From assembly GCA_016214035.1 (NCBI GenBank), contig JACRPF010000005.1:62001-126000 (forward strand): 64,000 nucleotides of DNA, in the 5' to 3' direction. Shown one piece after another: positions 1 to 9,862 of the stretch (its first letter is position 1; each line of letters opens with the position of its first letter). Source of the stretch: Spirochaetota bacterium (lineage in GTDB: Bacteria > Spirochaetota > Brachyspiria > Brachyspirales > JACRPF01). The notes below the pieces were generated by a model. The model did no database searches, was not told the origin of the DNA, and saw only the letters and a program-made list of their open reading frames with translations. The translations under genes and the position numbers were made by a program.

Positions 1-1
1 A

Positions 2-580
2 TCGCTTTTTTCCGATATCAAAAAGTACAGTTACTTCGACTACGAGACCCGGGAAGCCCTCCACCTTACCCCGCGGGAAGAAAAGATAATGTGGTCGCTT
101 TTCAAAAAGATGAAGACGGAGAGCCGGAACAATCAGGACGAATTCAGTAAATCCATTATCCTGTCGCACCTGGACTCGATGCTGAAATATGCGCAGCGGT
201 TTTATGCGCGGCAGTTCATCGACCGAAAACCTCTATCGGGGACAACAATAAAAAAGTTTACGGAATGTCTGGAAGCGTATTACGTAAACGGGGAGGCCGC
301 AAAAATCGGGATCCCCAGTGTCGCGTATATGGCGTCCACGCTTTCATTATCCCCGAAGTATTTGAGCGACCTATTAAAGCAGGAGACCGGCAAAACGGCA
401 TTGGAACTGATACATCTCCACACCATTGCGGAGGCAAAGAATAAACTTGCTGCAGGCGATGAGAATGTCTCAGCAATAGCATATCAACTCGGATTTGAAA
501 ATGTACCGTATTTTTCGAAATTATTCAGAAGAGAGGTCGGACTAAGTCCACGGGATTATCGGAATCGAATGCACAATTAA
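2..580 (+). CDS. AraC-family transcriptional regulator, C-terminal part, cut by window edge
   Basis: The reading frame is open from base 2 to the stop at 578-580, so the true start lies left of the window. The last 100 or so residues form an AraC/XylS double helix-turn-helix: the first helix pair around 'YLSDLLKQETGKT', the second around 'VSAIAYQLGFENVPYFSKLF', ending in the family signature 'GLSPRDYRN'. The visible upstream part would be the end of a cupin-like sensor domain of a roughly 300-residue regulator. It ends 17 bases before the aldo/keto reductase gene on the same strand, so it may control or be co-transcribed with it. The effector is unknown. The first internal ATG (base 89) is unlikely to be the start because coding-like sequence continues upstream. 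Confidence 0.85.
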   Translation, partial: SLFSDIKKYSYFDYETREALHLTPREEKIMWSLFKKMKTESRNNQDEFSKSIILSHLDSMLKYAQRFYARQFIDRKPLSGTTIKKFTECLEAYYVNGEAAKIGIPSVAYMASTLSLSPKYLSDLLKQETGKTALELIHLHTIAEAKNKLAAGDENVSAIAYQLGFENVPYFSKLFRREVGLSPRDYRNRMHN

Positions 581-597
581 GGAGAGACATATCATCT

Positions 598-1814
<1,217 letters not shown>

Positions 1815-1817
1815 TCA

Positions 1818-2837
1818 TTAAAACCGCACGTGCACCCGTTTGCCTTTCCGCGAGCTCTCGATCGCCGCAAAGACCATGGCCACGCTTTTGATATTGTCCG
1901 TGCACACTGTCTCGGGACTCCGGCCTTCATTGAGCGCCGAAAACATCTCGTCGAGACAGCCGTTATGTCCTTCCCGGCCGTTCCATCCGGGCGTCACATC
2001 GAACCGCGCGGTATCGCTTTTGAATTTCTTTTCAGCAGACGGGACTACCGTCTCTCCATACGGCATGCCGCTGCCTTCCCATATCGCGCTGCCGGAACTG
2101 CCGGTAACGCGCCAGACGGCTTCCCAAGATGTATTGAGGCCTTCCGCGCACCATGAACCGCGGTATGAAAACATGATGCCGTTCTCAAATTCAAACGTGC
2201 ACACCGCGGCGGCGGCGCCTTTGTACCATGAGCCCGGGGGATTGAATTCGCGGCAGTAGACGGCCACGGGGTCGGCGCCGATGATGAAACGCGCCTGGTC
2301 GAATGTGTGTATCGCCATGTCGAGTACGAGCGGACTTTCCATCGCATCGCGGAAACCGCCGAAATGCGCACCGATGAAAAAGTCGGCGGTGAAGAATCCC
2401 GGTGTGCCGATCTTTCCTGAAGTGAGCGTCTCGCGGAATGCGCGTATGTTTTTGAGATAACGGCGGTTCTGCATTACCGCGTATGTTTTCTTTGCGCGTA
2501 CGGCGGCGTTCGTCATCGTACGGGCGTCGGGAAGCGAATCGGCCATCGGCTTTTCGCCGAAAACATGGCATCCGTTGTTGAGCGCGGTGAGTACGGTCTT
2601 TTTATGCGCCGCGGGTATGGTGACATCGAACACGATTGATGCACCGGTGGCGCGTATCGCCTCGGCAAGATCGGTGAATGCGGGGGCACTGACAGCGAAC
2701 TTCTGTGCGGCGGCCTCGGCGCTTTCTTTTCGTATATCCATGAATCCGACGATTTCGGCGTCATCGCGTGTCTTTGCGTGTTCTATCCAGGCTTTCGACA
2801 TACTGCCGCATCCGGCGACGATTATTTTGTGTTTCAT
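1818..2837 (-). CDS. Gfo/Idh/MocA-family oxidoreductase
   Basis: A 339-residue NAD(P)-dependent sugar or inositol dehydrogenase-like protein. The Rossmann glycine motif (VAGCGSMSKA, residues 7-16) opens the protein and the family EKP motif follows (FGEKP, residues 93-97), then the two-layer C-terminal substrate domain including DMAIHTFDQARF. It is the second gene of a two-gene minus-strand operon behind a xylose-isomerase-like TIM-barrel gene; such pairs usually oxidise and isomerise an unusual sugar or cyclitol. A GAGGAT ribosome site precedes the ATG. The intergenic gap holds a stem-loop (2869-2896). Convergent with the aldo/keto reductase, with 17 bases between the stops. Confidence 0.9.
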   Translation of the reverse strand: MKHKIIVAGCGSMSKAWIEHAKTRDDAEIVGFMDIRKESAEAAAQKFAVSAPAFTDLAEAIRATGASIVFDVTIPAAHKKTVLTALNNGCHVFGEKPMADSLPDARTMTNAAVRAKKTYAVMQNRRYLKNIRAFRETLTSGKIGTPGFFTADFFIGAHFGGFRDAMESPLVLDMAIHTFDQARFIIGADPVAVYCREFNPPGSWYKGAAAAVCTFEFENGIMFSYRGSWCAEGLNTSWEAVWRVTGSSGSAIWEGSGMPYGETVVPSAEKKFKSDTARFDVTPGWNGREGHNGCLDEMFSALNEGRSPETVCTDNIKSVAMVFAAIESSRKGKRVHVRF

Positions 2838-2868
2838 GGTATCCTCTCGATGTAATATTTTTATCGTG

Positions 2869-2896
2869 CGGACACTTCGACGGTGCTCAGTGTCCG
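2869..2896 (-). other. Intercistronic stem-loop
   Basis: CGGACACT and its reverse complement AGTGTCCG frame a 12-base loop in the 66-base gap between the isomerase stop and the oxidoreductase start. No T-run follows on the minus strand, so an mRNA stability or processing hairpin is more likely than a terminator. Confidence 0.45.
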
Positions 2897-2903
2897 AAGC
2901 GGC

Positions 2904-3791
2904 TCACTTCGGGTTCGGGATGAATTCCCCGCCGCGGCACTGTTTGAGATATCGCAGGCCGCTCACCTGTCCCGACATCTCAAGGTCGCCCCGATGCACC
3001 GGGTCATGCCATCCCTCGATGTCGATGCTTCCATTATAACCGTTCTGCATGAGCACGGTGATGATATCCGACCAGTTGCTGTCGCCGAAACCCGGCGTAC
3101 GGTGCCACGCGAACGTCTGCGGACCGCCGATGCCGTGTTCACGGACCACATCCCAGGCGACGGTCGCGTCCTTGCCATGTACGTGAAATACTTTCTTCAC
3201 CCATTTTCTGAGCTGCGGGACGGGATCGATGAGCATCACCATCTGATGGCACGGCTCCCACTGCAGTCCTATGTTGTCGTACGAAGCGAGCGCCGAGAAC
3301 ATGAGCTCCCACGCAGCGGGTGAGTGCGCGATGTTCCAGTCGCCGGTATTCCAGTTGCCGCCCATGGAGCAGTTTTCGAATGCGAGGCGCACGTTTTTCG
3401 CTTTCGCGCGTGCCGCGAGCGCCCCGAACACCTCGGTGAAACGCGGTATCGATTCGGGTATCGGTTTTCCGGTGATGCGTCCGGTGAAGCCGGTGACGAG
3501 ATCGGTGTTGAACAAATGCGCCGCGTCGATGAGGCGTTCCCAACTTGCGAGCGTATCGGCATTCTTGCCTTCGCCGGTGAGGGGATTGCCGAATATCGAT
3601 AGTGAGGATATCGTTACGCTTTTTTCCGCACAGATGACGTTCAGCCGTTTGGCGAGATCGGCAAGGTCGATACTGCCGGTAGTCTGCCAGAACGTGAGCG
3701 AGAACGATTCAAATCCGTGCGGAATGATCTGCGGGATTACCCGAAGTGCGTCGTTTCCCGCCACCAGTGTGCCTATTTTAATGTGGTTCAT
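2904..3791 (-). CDS. Sugar phosphate isomerase/epimerase-like TIM barrel
   Basis: A 295-residue AP-endonuclease-2/xylose-isomerase-like protein of the IolE/IolH-type superfamily. Visible family features are the alternating strand-helix pattern, LAFENCSMGG in the middle, GLQWEPCHQ, a VHGKDA metal-ligand-like segment and the terminal strand NGSIDIEGWHDP, where the acidic and histidine residues would bind a divalent metal. Likely role: isomerising or epimerising an uncommon sugar or cyclitol for the Gfo/Idh enzyme encoded next. The start has a strong AAGGAG 6 bases upstream. It is transcribed away from the AraC gene at 3902, through a promoter whose -35 overlaps a direct repeat (3833-3861). Confidence 0.85.
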   Translation of the reverse strand: MNHIKIGTLVAGNDALRVIPQIIPHGFESFSLTFWQTTGSIDLADLAKRLNVICAEKSVTISSLSIFGNPLTGEGKNADTLASWERLIDAAHLFNTDLVTGFTGRITGKPIPESIPRFTEVFGALAARAKAKNVRLAFENCSMGGNWNTGDWNIAHSPAAWELMFSALASYDNIGLQWEPCHQMVMLIDPVPQLRKWVKKVFHVHGKDATVAWDVVREHGIGGPQTFAWHRTPGFGDSNWSDIITVLMQNGYNGSIDIEGWHDPVHRGDLEMSGQVSGLRYLKQCRGGEFIPNPK

Positions 3792-3810
3792 GTGAACTCC
3801 TTGTGGCTAT

Positions 3811-3861
3811 AGTATAGCGACGTTTCCGGCTTCCGTGCATGGCGGTCATTGACCGTGCATG
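3811..3861 (-). promoter_or_regulatory. AraC-type class II operator and promoter of the isomerase operon
   Basis: On the minus strand a TATACT -10 lies at 3816-3811. With a 17-base spacer its -35 would fall at 3839-3834, which has no TTGACA-like sequence but is covered by CATGCACGG (3833-3841). A second identical CATGCACGG lies at 3853-3861, exactly 20 bases further upstream. Two direct half-sites two helical turns apart, the proximal one replacing the -35, is the textbook layout of AraC/XylS class II activation. The divergent AraC gene at 3902 is the obvious regulator. The repeats and -10 are seen directly; binding is inferred. Confidence 0.6.
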
Positions 3862-3868
3862 AACGCTA

Positions 3869-3896
3869 TTGACATCGTTCATATGCTGTCTATAAT
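3869..3896 (+). promoter_or_regulatory. Promoter of AraC gene, start codon 5 nt after -10
   Basis: TTGACA (3869-3874), 16-base spacer, TATAAT (3891-3896), both perfect consensus. The ATG at 3902 follows the -10 by only 5 bases, and no Shine-Dalgarno fits between them, so the transcript should start at or next to the A of the ATG. Confidence 0.75.
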
Positions 3897-3901
3897 AACG
3901 C

Positions 3902-4681
3902 ATGCGCATCAGTGAATCAGGATTCATATCGACAGCCGCGGGACGTTTCGGTGCGCATGCGCATTCCGATGAACATGAATTCCATTTCATCGTTGACGGC
4001 ACCGGTGATTTCCGCAATCAGAAGAAACGGCATCCGGTAACCACGCGCGCGCTTGTGTATTCGCGTCCGCATGAAGAACATGAGTTCGTGCGCGGCGGAA
4101 ACTGCCGGAAGCTTTCCTTCTATTTCATCAGATTCATGCCGTCAGCCGCCGAGATGAAGACGATGAGCCTGCTGCAGAAGTGTTTCATGGCGGGCCCGCT
4201 CGACGGCAATGACGAGATGCAGGCGGTATTCGCCTCGCTTGAGCGTAAAACAAATTCCGCGAATGTCCATTTCAAGGACTCCGCGGCGCATCAGCTCATG
4301 GCGTTCATCTGCGAGCTTGTCGGCGGCGGTGCTGTTACGCCGTCGGCAGAGAACCGGTATGTGCGCGATGCAGTTGCATATATGCGCCGGACGCTCAATA
4401 CCACATTCGACTTCCCTGCGCTGGTGAAGGAACTCGGCATCACGGCGTCATATTTTGACCGGCTGTTCAAGCAACACACGGGCATGCCCCCGCGCCGGTA
4501 TTTTCTCGGTTTGAAGATGAATACCGCCAAATTCCTTCTGCGCGAAACGGATACACCGGTGTACCGCATTGCCGACGATCTTTCGTTCAGCGACGAATTC
4601 CATTTCAGCAGGATGTTTAAACAGTTCGCCGGTGTGCCGCCGAAGATATACCGCGATCGTTTCGGCAGACGCGGCGCATGA
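3902..4681 (+). CDS. AraC-family transcriptional regulator
   Basis: A 259-residue regulator with an N-terminal cupin sensor (AHAHSDEHEFHFIVDGTGDF, residues about 17-40) and a C-terminal AraC double helix-turn-helix (residues about 155-255, including ITASYFDRLFKQHTG and FSDEFHFSRMFKQFAGVPPKIYR). It is divergent from the isomerase/oxidoreductase operon and probably activates it through the repeats at 3833-3861; the same repeats sit just upstream of its own -35, suggesting autoregulation. The start is taken at the first ATG because the frame begins there and the promoter gives no room for an upstream start; this implies a leaderless mRNA. Confidence 0.88.
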   Translation: MRISESGFISTAAGRFGAHAHSDEHEFHFIVDGTGDFRNQKKRHPVTTRALVYSRPHEEHEFVRGGNCRKLSFYFIRFMPSAAEMKTMSLLQKCFMAGPLDGNDEMQAVFASLERKTNSANVHFKDSAAHQLMAFICELVGGGAVTPSAENRYVRDAVAYMRRTLNTTFDFPALVKELGITASYFDRLFKQHTGMPPRRYFLGLKMNTAKFLLRETDTPVYRIADDLSFSDEFHFSRMFKQFAGVPPKIYRDRFGRRGA

Positions 4682-4702
4682 TGATGACGCTGCGGTCAAT
4701 CG

Positions 4703-4731
4703 TTGTCGATACTGCATTATTTTGTTATAGT
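4703..4731 (+). promoter_or_regulatory. Promoter of adenylate cyclase gene
   Basis: TTGTCG (4703-4708), 17-base spacer, TATAGT (4726-4731). The ATG at 4740 is 8 bases past the -10, so the transcript would have no leader or one of a base or two. An AGGGA lies within the gap but would not be transcribed, or only partly. Confidence 0.6.
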
Positions 4732-4739
4732 AGGGACAT

Positions 4740-6812
4740 ATGAAAGTACGACATCTGCGATTTCTGTTCTGTCTTATATTCATGGGCGTGCCGGTATTTC
4801 CGCTTGCCGTCATCAGCAGCGTATCGGACGCATACAGCATCGGCAGGCAGCTCATGCTGCTGGAGGATACGAACGCCTCGCTGAACATCGATGATATTCT
4901 GTCGGGAAAACAGGACGCGCGGTTCACGCAGAGCCGCTCGGATGTCCCGCGTTTCGGGTATACCCATTCCGCGATTTGGGCGCGGACAGACATCAGCAAT
5001 ACCACGAAACAGACGGCGTTCGTGCTCGAGATCCCGCGGCCGATGATAGACACCATCAGCGTGTATGTCGCCAACGGCACAAAACTGATAGCGATGAAAC
5101 AGGGCGGCTGTTATTTTCCGTTCAGCATACGCGAATATCCCGATCCGAATCCCGCATTCGGTATTGCAATTCCGCCGGGCGCAACGGTGACCCTTGTTGT
5201 ACGCCTCTACAGCATCAACTCACTGCAGGCGCCGATGAAGCTCTGGTATGAGCAGGCGTATGTCGAACATATATCCACGAGGAAACTGCTCTGGGGTCTC
5301 TATTTCGGCATCATGGGGATGGCGGTGGTTATCAGCATCATGCTGCTGTTCATCACCCGCCGCTGGGATTACATCGTGTTCTCGTTCTTTCCGAGCTTTC
5401 TCATCGTGATTCCGCTCCTCATCGAAGGCATTGCTTTTCAGTATCTGCATCCGTCGATCCCCGCGTTCATCACCTATGGTTTGCCGCCGGCGCTTGCCGC
5501 CGTGGGCTCTGCGTTAAGTCTGTTCGCACTTTTCTACTACCGAACACCGCAGAAGAACCGATTACGTGAGATCATACTCGTGGGGCTGTGCGCGATCAAT
5601 GTGCTCACTGCTCTGTTGCAGATTGTGATTGACTACCGGATTGCCGCACGCATCGCCATCATAACGCTCGTGGTGACCGCCCTTGCGGTGTTCGTCTACG
5701 CCGTGTGGATGCTCGTCGCCCGCGGTAACGCGCGCTCGCGCTTTTTCATCGGCGGCTGGGCGGGCCTCATGCTCGGCACCATCGGCGCTGTTGTCGGGCG
5801 CAACGGCGTACTTCCCGATAATGGCGTGACCGAAGTGATGCCCTGGGTGGGCGCCGGCGTGCTCCTGATATTTCTCTTTTTGATACTCAACGACCGCATG
5901 GCATATCTTATCCGCGTTAAACTTGAAACGGCGACGAATCTCAGCGACACGCTCGATGTATACGCCCGTTTCGTGCCGGTGGAATTCCTGTCGCAGCTCG
6001 GCAAGAAAAAGATTACGGAGATAAAATTCGGTGATCATGCGCTCACGGAAATGGCGGTGCTTTTCACGGACATACGTTCGTTCACGAAAATATCCGAAGC
6101 CATGACGCCGGATGAGGTATTCCGTTTCATTAACTCGTATCTCACCAGTGTCGGCCCGCATATACGCCACAACAACGGTTTCATCGACAAATATATCGGC
6201 GATGCGGTCATGGCGCTTTTCCCCCGTTCGTCCAATGATGCAATTACCGCCGCCATTACGATGCAGCAGGAAATCAACTGGTTCAACAAGCTCCGGGCCG
6301 GCAAGAACCTTCCGCCTATCGCGGTGGGCATGGGGATACACTTCGGGCAGCTCATGCTCGGCGTCGTGGGAGAGCACAAGCGTATGGACACAACGGTGCT
6401 GTCCGATGCGGTCAATCTTGCCTCGCGTATCGAAAAGCTCAACAAAAAATATTCGTCGCGCATACTCGTGAGCTATCCGGCGATCATGCAGCTCAAGTCG
6501 TCGACGGCATTCACCTATCGGTTCGTCGATTACGTGCGTGTCATCGGTAAGGAGCATCCGGTGCGCATATTCGAGATACTCGCCGAAGGGCTTGACGCAA
6601 CCGTGTCCTTGAAGATCAAAACGAAACGGGAATTCGAGGCCGGTGTGGCGGCGTTTTTCTCAAAGCATTTTACAGCCGCACACGAACATCTCGCGCGTGT
6701 TCTCGTGGAGTGTCCCGACGATACCGTGGCAGCGCGGTATTATCAGCGGACACAGGAACATATGGATAGAGAACTGCCGGCTGAATGGACCGGCATTGAG
6801 ATTCAGGAATGA
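4740..6812 (+). CDS. 7TMR-DISM membrane sensor with class III adenylate/guanylate cyclase domain
   Basis: A 690-residue inner-membrane receptor cyclase. Order: signal/TM segment (1-20), extracytoplasmic 7TMR-DISMED2-like beta domain (about 30-165, with SHSAIWARTDISN-like strands), seven membrane helices (about 180-390), then a cytoplasmic class III cyclase domain (about 415-600). The cyclase has the metal-binding VLFTDIRSFTK near residue 440, DKYIGDAVMALF near 480, and TTVLSDAVNLASR near 550; the Lys before YIGD and the Thr at the second purine-specifying position suggest an ATP-using class IIIb enzyme, although GTP cannot be excluded. The outer domain resembles carbohydrate-binding modules, so it may sense an extracellular saccharide. 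It overlaps the convergent FAD gene by 10 bases at the stops. This architecture is frequent in spirochaetes. Confidence 0.88.
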   Translation: MKVRHLRFLFCLIFMGVPVFPLAVISSVSDAYSIGRQLMLLEDTNASLNIDDILSGKQDARFTQSRSDVPRFGYTHSAIWARTDISNTTKQTAFVLEIPRPMIDTISVYVANGTKLIAMKQGGCYFPFSIREYPDPNPAFGIAIPPGATVTLVVRLYSINSLQAPMKLWYEQAYVEHISTRKLLWGLYFGIMGMAVVISIMLLFITRRWDYIVFSFFPSFLIVIPLLIEGIAFQYLHPSIPAFITYGLPPALAAVGSALSLFALFYYRTPQKNRLREIILVGLCAINVLTALLQIVIDYRIAARIAIITLVVTALAVFVYAVWMLVARGNARSRFFIGGWAGLMLGTIGAVVGRNGVLPDNGVTEVMPWVGAGVLLIFLFLILNDRMAYLIRVKLETATNLSDTLDVYARFVPVEFLSQLGKKKITEIKFGDHALTEMAVLFTDIRSFTKISEAMTPDEVFRFINSYLTSVGPHIRHNNGFIDKYIGDAVMALFPRSSNDAITAAITMQQEINWFNKLRAGKNLPPIAVGMGIHFGQLMLGVVGEHKRMDTTVLSDAVNLASRIEKLNKKYSSRILVSYPAIMQLKSSTAFTYRFVDYVRVIGKEHPVRIFEILAEGLDATVSLKIKTKREFEAGVAAFFSKHFTAAHEHLARVLVECPDDTVAARYYQRTQEHMDRELPAEWTGIEIQE

Positions 6813-9694
6813 ACTGTAGCTGACAATACCTGTTGTGCACATTCGGCATGCGGGCCGCTCCATCCGTGTCCGATGCGATTCAGCGTATCGGCCGCAAGCG
6901 TTCTGTCGCCGCACCGGAACAGAGCGACGGCGGTGATGAGTGTCCGGATACGAAGATCATCAAGCGTCGGCGATGGCGGCGGAACAGTGTCCATCCCGGA
7001 CGATTCCTTTCCCTCGAATATCTCGGCAGCATCCTCGGTGCCGCCCACAGTGTCTTCCTGTTTGCGAAGCATGTCATTATACTTCGAAAGAAATTCGGTA
7101 AGTGATTCCACCGCGCATGTATCGCCGATACGTCCGAGCGAGACTGCGAATGCTCGATACTTCAGAAAATCAGCGGGCGGAATATGGTCGGCGAGTGATA
7201 TTATCGCCTGTGCCGCACGCTCATCCCTGATGAATCCAAGCGCCCAGATGATGCGCTCAACGTCATCGGGATCGCTCTGCGACCGCACCTGTGTCACCCG
7301 TGTTCCGATTGCAGTGGATGTGTCAGTAATGTGTCTGCATGCATCGATCAGACAGTCGAGACCGCACGCGTCTCCGAGCAGGGCGAGTATTTCAGCGTAA
7401 CGGACTTTATCCGTACCGTCGGCGGATGCAAACGCCGTGCGGAGCAATGGCAGCGAGTCTTCCGGCTGCGCGAGCAGTATTTCAAGATGCAGAAAATCCT
7501 TAAGCACATCGATGACAGCGGAGATTACTTTTTCTTTCGGCATCGGAAATGAATCTGCATCATCAATGACGGATGCGGGCAGATTGCCGATATACACCAG
7601 ATGCCGCTGCAATGCTCTGATATCAATCGAGCGAAGCGGTTTTCGATTCCGTACCGACATGGCAGCGGCGGTGCCCGCGGCAAAACCGAGATTATGAAGG
7701 TCCGGCTGCATGCGGACGATGGGTATCGCATCCCGGTGCGCGCTCATGCCGAGACCGATGACGAGCATGCCGTCGATGCCTTTAGGGATTATTGAGCGGT
7801 ACGGGACATAGCTTGTGAACTGTTTGTCATAGCCGCCTTTTACCCGCGCCGGCCGCATGAGAAAAAAAGGATGTATCTGATACCCATGACTGTCGTAATC
7901 GCTTTTGCCGAGACAGATGCTGTCCGGGAATGTGCGTTCAGTTATCTGATCGAGCCAGTCGAGTACATACTCGCCGACGACACGACGCCGTTCGCGCGTA
8001 TTAAAGATCGGCGACCAGTCGAACGGTGTTTCCGAACGTTTTGTCAGCGCGCTTCGCAGCTGGTGCGGGTCATCGTCGGCCACCGAGGGGCGTCCGCCGT
8101 TCGTGTATGATGAACCCACCTCGCGCCGGGCGAAATGTGATTCCTGGAACGCGAAATCATCTTCGACATACATCGTCGGTGCGCCGGCTGCGCGTGCGAT
8201 GTCGGCATTACCGGTAGCGTCGATTACCGTCTGTGCGAGTATCAGAGCCGGGCCGTCCGACGTTGCTACAACAATTCCAGTTATTCGGTTTTTCTCCATC
8301 AAAGCCCCGAATGAAATGACGCCGAACCATATGTCGGCGCCGGCACTGCGAAGCTCATGGCGATACCATTCCATGCGCGTTTCGATCGGATTCTCCGGCA
8401 CCGCTTTCGTGAATCCCGCACGATTCCCTTTCCAATATGAACCGATCATGCCGAGCGTGCTGACGCCGCCGAGACCGTAGAGCGTTTCGATGACAAGTGT
8501 TTTAGCGCCCATACGCGCCGCGGCTATCCCCGCGGGAGCCCCGGATGTTCCGCCGCCGACAACGACAACATCGTATGCGCCAAGGACCGGAAGCAGTCCG
8601 CCCCGCGCTTCTATCGTTCCCTGTTCTATCGCATTCCGTAAACCGTATCGGGCTTCCCGTATCGTGCCGCGTATCGCTGCTTTTCCCGGCATATGATATA
8701 CCGAAACTGCGTCAGCAGATGGGGCGGTGATCATCGATGCTTCAGCCGCCGCAGCGGCACCAATCAACGTGCCGGTTTTCATGAATGAAACGGGACGCAT
8801 AAGCTTTGAAGCGTCTTCGAAAGACATATCGACAGCACCGCTTAGGATCCAAAGACGATCTAAGCTGGACCGGTATGCAGCATGTTCCGAACTGCCGTTT
8901 CCGACGATGCATTCATCGGGAACGATGAACGGTATTTCTGATGCGTACAGCTGTGTGGGATGATATGTCCGTTCACGAACGATCTGTTCAATGGCGGTAC
9001 GTGACGATGATGAGTTCTCATGTTCCGGAAGCGCTATCGTATACTCGAACCATTGCGCCTTTGATGCAATCGGAGCGCGTCCCATTTTGTCATACACGGT
9101 GAGCGGCAGGTTGAGGACGCGCGACTCTATACCGGGGCCTTTCATCTGTTTCTCGGCGATGGTAACCCAGCGCGCGATGCGCGGCGTTGTTCGTGCGCGA
9201 AATTCCGCATCTGCGATACGGGCGAGCATGCCGTTCTCCGTGGCATCGATGACCGTTTTTGCAATAACGGCCATACGCCCGGCGCGATTCGCAAATACCG
9301 CACCGGCGGCACGGCCGTTTTTATCGACAATGATATCTGTTGGAATTGATGAATACAGAAACTCCACACCCGCAGTAACGAGCATCTCTTCAAGTCTTTT
9401 TTTTACGACGGCCGGCCGAACGTATTTTTCCGTTCCCCACACTTTTTCCGCCGGTGTTCCCGGTGCCGATTCGCCGTCCTCAAGACACAGCCTGAGCGTT
9501 CCGGCGGCATCTTCTCCGAAATAGGTGCGCGATGCGGCAAGAAATACACGCGCCTTCGTCTGTACCGCGCGTACGGCAGCTGCGACCGCGGCGCACGAAC
9601 CGCCCGCAATGAGCACATCGACCGATGCGATAACCGGTATGGCCGCGGCGGGCAATGCGGCATATGCCATTGCCCGCGATTGATGCTTTTTCAT
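6803..9694 (-). CDS. Double FAD-domain oxidoreductase with C-terminal HEAT-like repeats
   Basis: A 963-residue FAD_oxidored-type protein of unusual make-up. A first, imperfect dinucleotide-binding motif (LIAGGSCAAVAAAVRA, near residue 30) opens a complete flavin fold that includes KTVIDATENG; a second, canonical one (VVVVGGGTSGAPAGIAAARMG, near residue 378) opens another, with TVIDATGNADIARAAGA. The last 200 or so residues form alpha-helical HEAT/PBS-lyase-like repeats (ALGFIRDERAAQAI, SLGRIGDTCAVESL). The start at 9694 is preferred over the ATG 12 bases upstream because GGAGG (9700-9704) lies 5 bases before it. A basic then alanine-rich N-terminus could be a signal sequence. Similar FAD proteins in saccharolytic PVC bacteria lie in sugar or sialic-acid clusters; the substrate is unknown. 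Divergent from the AraC gene at 9863. Confidence 0.82.
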   Translation of the reverse strand: MKKHQSRAMAYAALPAAAIPVIASVDVLIAGGSCAAVAAAVRAVQTKARVFLAASRTYFGEDAAGTLRLCLEDGESAPGTPAEKVWGTEKYVRPAVVKKRLEEMLVTAGVEFLYSSIPTDIIVDKNGRAAGAVFANRAGRMAVIAKTVIDATENGMLARIADAEFRARTTPRIARWVTIAEKQMKGPGIESRVLNLPLTVYDKMGRAPIASKAQWFEYTIALPEHENSSSSRTAIEQIVRERTYHPTQLYASEIPFIVPDECIVGNGSSEHAAYRSSLDRLWILSGAVDMSFEDASKLMRPVSFMKTGTLIGAAAAAEASMITAPSADAVSVYHMPGKAAIRGTIREARYGLRNAIEQGTIEARGGLLPVLGAYDVVVVGGGTSGAPAGIAAARMGAKTLVIETLYGLGGVSTLGMIGSYWKGNRAGFTKAVPENPIETRMEWYRHELRSAGADIWFGVISFGALMEKNRITGIVVATSDGPALILAQTVIDATGNADIARAAGAPTMYVEDDFAFQESHFARREVGSSYTNGGRPSVADDDPHQLRSALTKRSETPFDWSPIFNTRERRRVVGEYVLDWLDQITERTFPDSICLGKSDYDSHGYQIHPFFLMRPARVKGGYDKQFTSYVPYRSIIPKGIDGMLVIGLGMSAHRDAIPIVRMQPDLHNLGFAAGTAAAMSVRNRKPLRSIDIRALQRHLVYIGNLPASVIDDADSFPMPKEKVISAVIDVLKDFLHLEILLAQPEDSLPLLRTAFASADGTDKVRYAEILALLGDACGLDCLIDACRHITDTSTAIGTRVTQVRSQSDPDDVERIIWALGFIRDERAAQAIISLADHIPPADFLKYRAFAVSLGRIGDTCAVESLTEFLSKYNDMLRKQEDTVGGTEDAAEIFEGKESSGMDTVPPPSPTLDDLRIRTLITAVALFRCGDRTLAADTLNRIGHGWSGPHAECAQQVLSATVHS

Positions 9695-9828
9695 CGGTTC
9701 CTCCATGCGTACAGCGGACAGTATCGGACAATAATACTATATATACAAGAGCGCCGGCCTGCATGCCGGATACTCCGGAAAACATTGCTGAAAATGCATG
9801 GCGCGGTGAACCGGAACGGCGGCAATTG

Positions 9829-9856
9829 TTGACATTCCGCCGCATGCATGTAAAGT
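9829..9856 (+). promoter_or_regulatory. Promoter of AraC gene, start codon 6 nt after -10
   Basis: TTGACA (9829-9834), 16-base spacer containing GCATGCATG, TAAAGT (9851-9856). The ATG at 9863 follows after 6 bases with no Shine-Dalgarno, the same geometry as upstream of the AraC genes at 3902 and 42628. Confidence 0.65.
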
Positions 9857-9862
9857 AAAACC

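Noticed and set aside
5562-6557. 331-codon open frame opposite the cyclase domain
   Set aside because: Composition is Arg/His/Glu-rich and non-protein-like; the plus strand shows unmistakable cyclase motifs.
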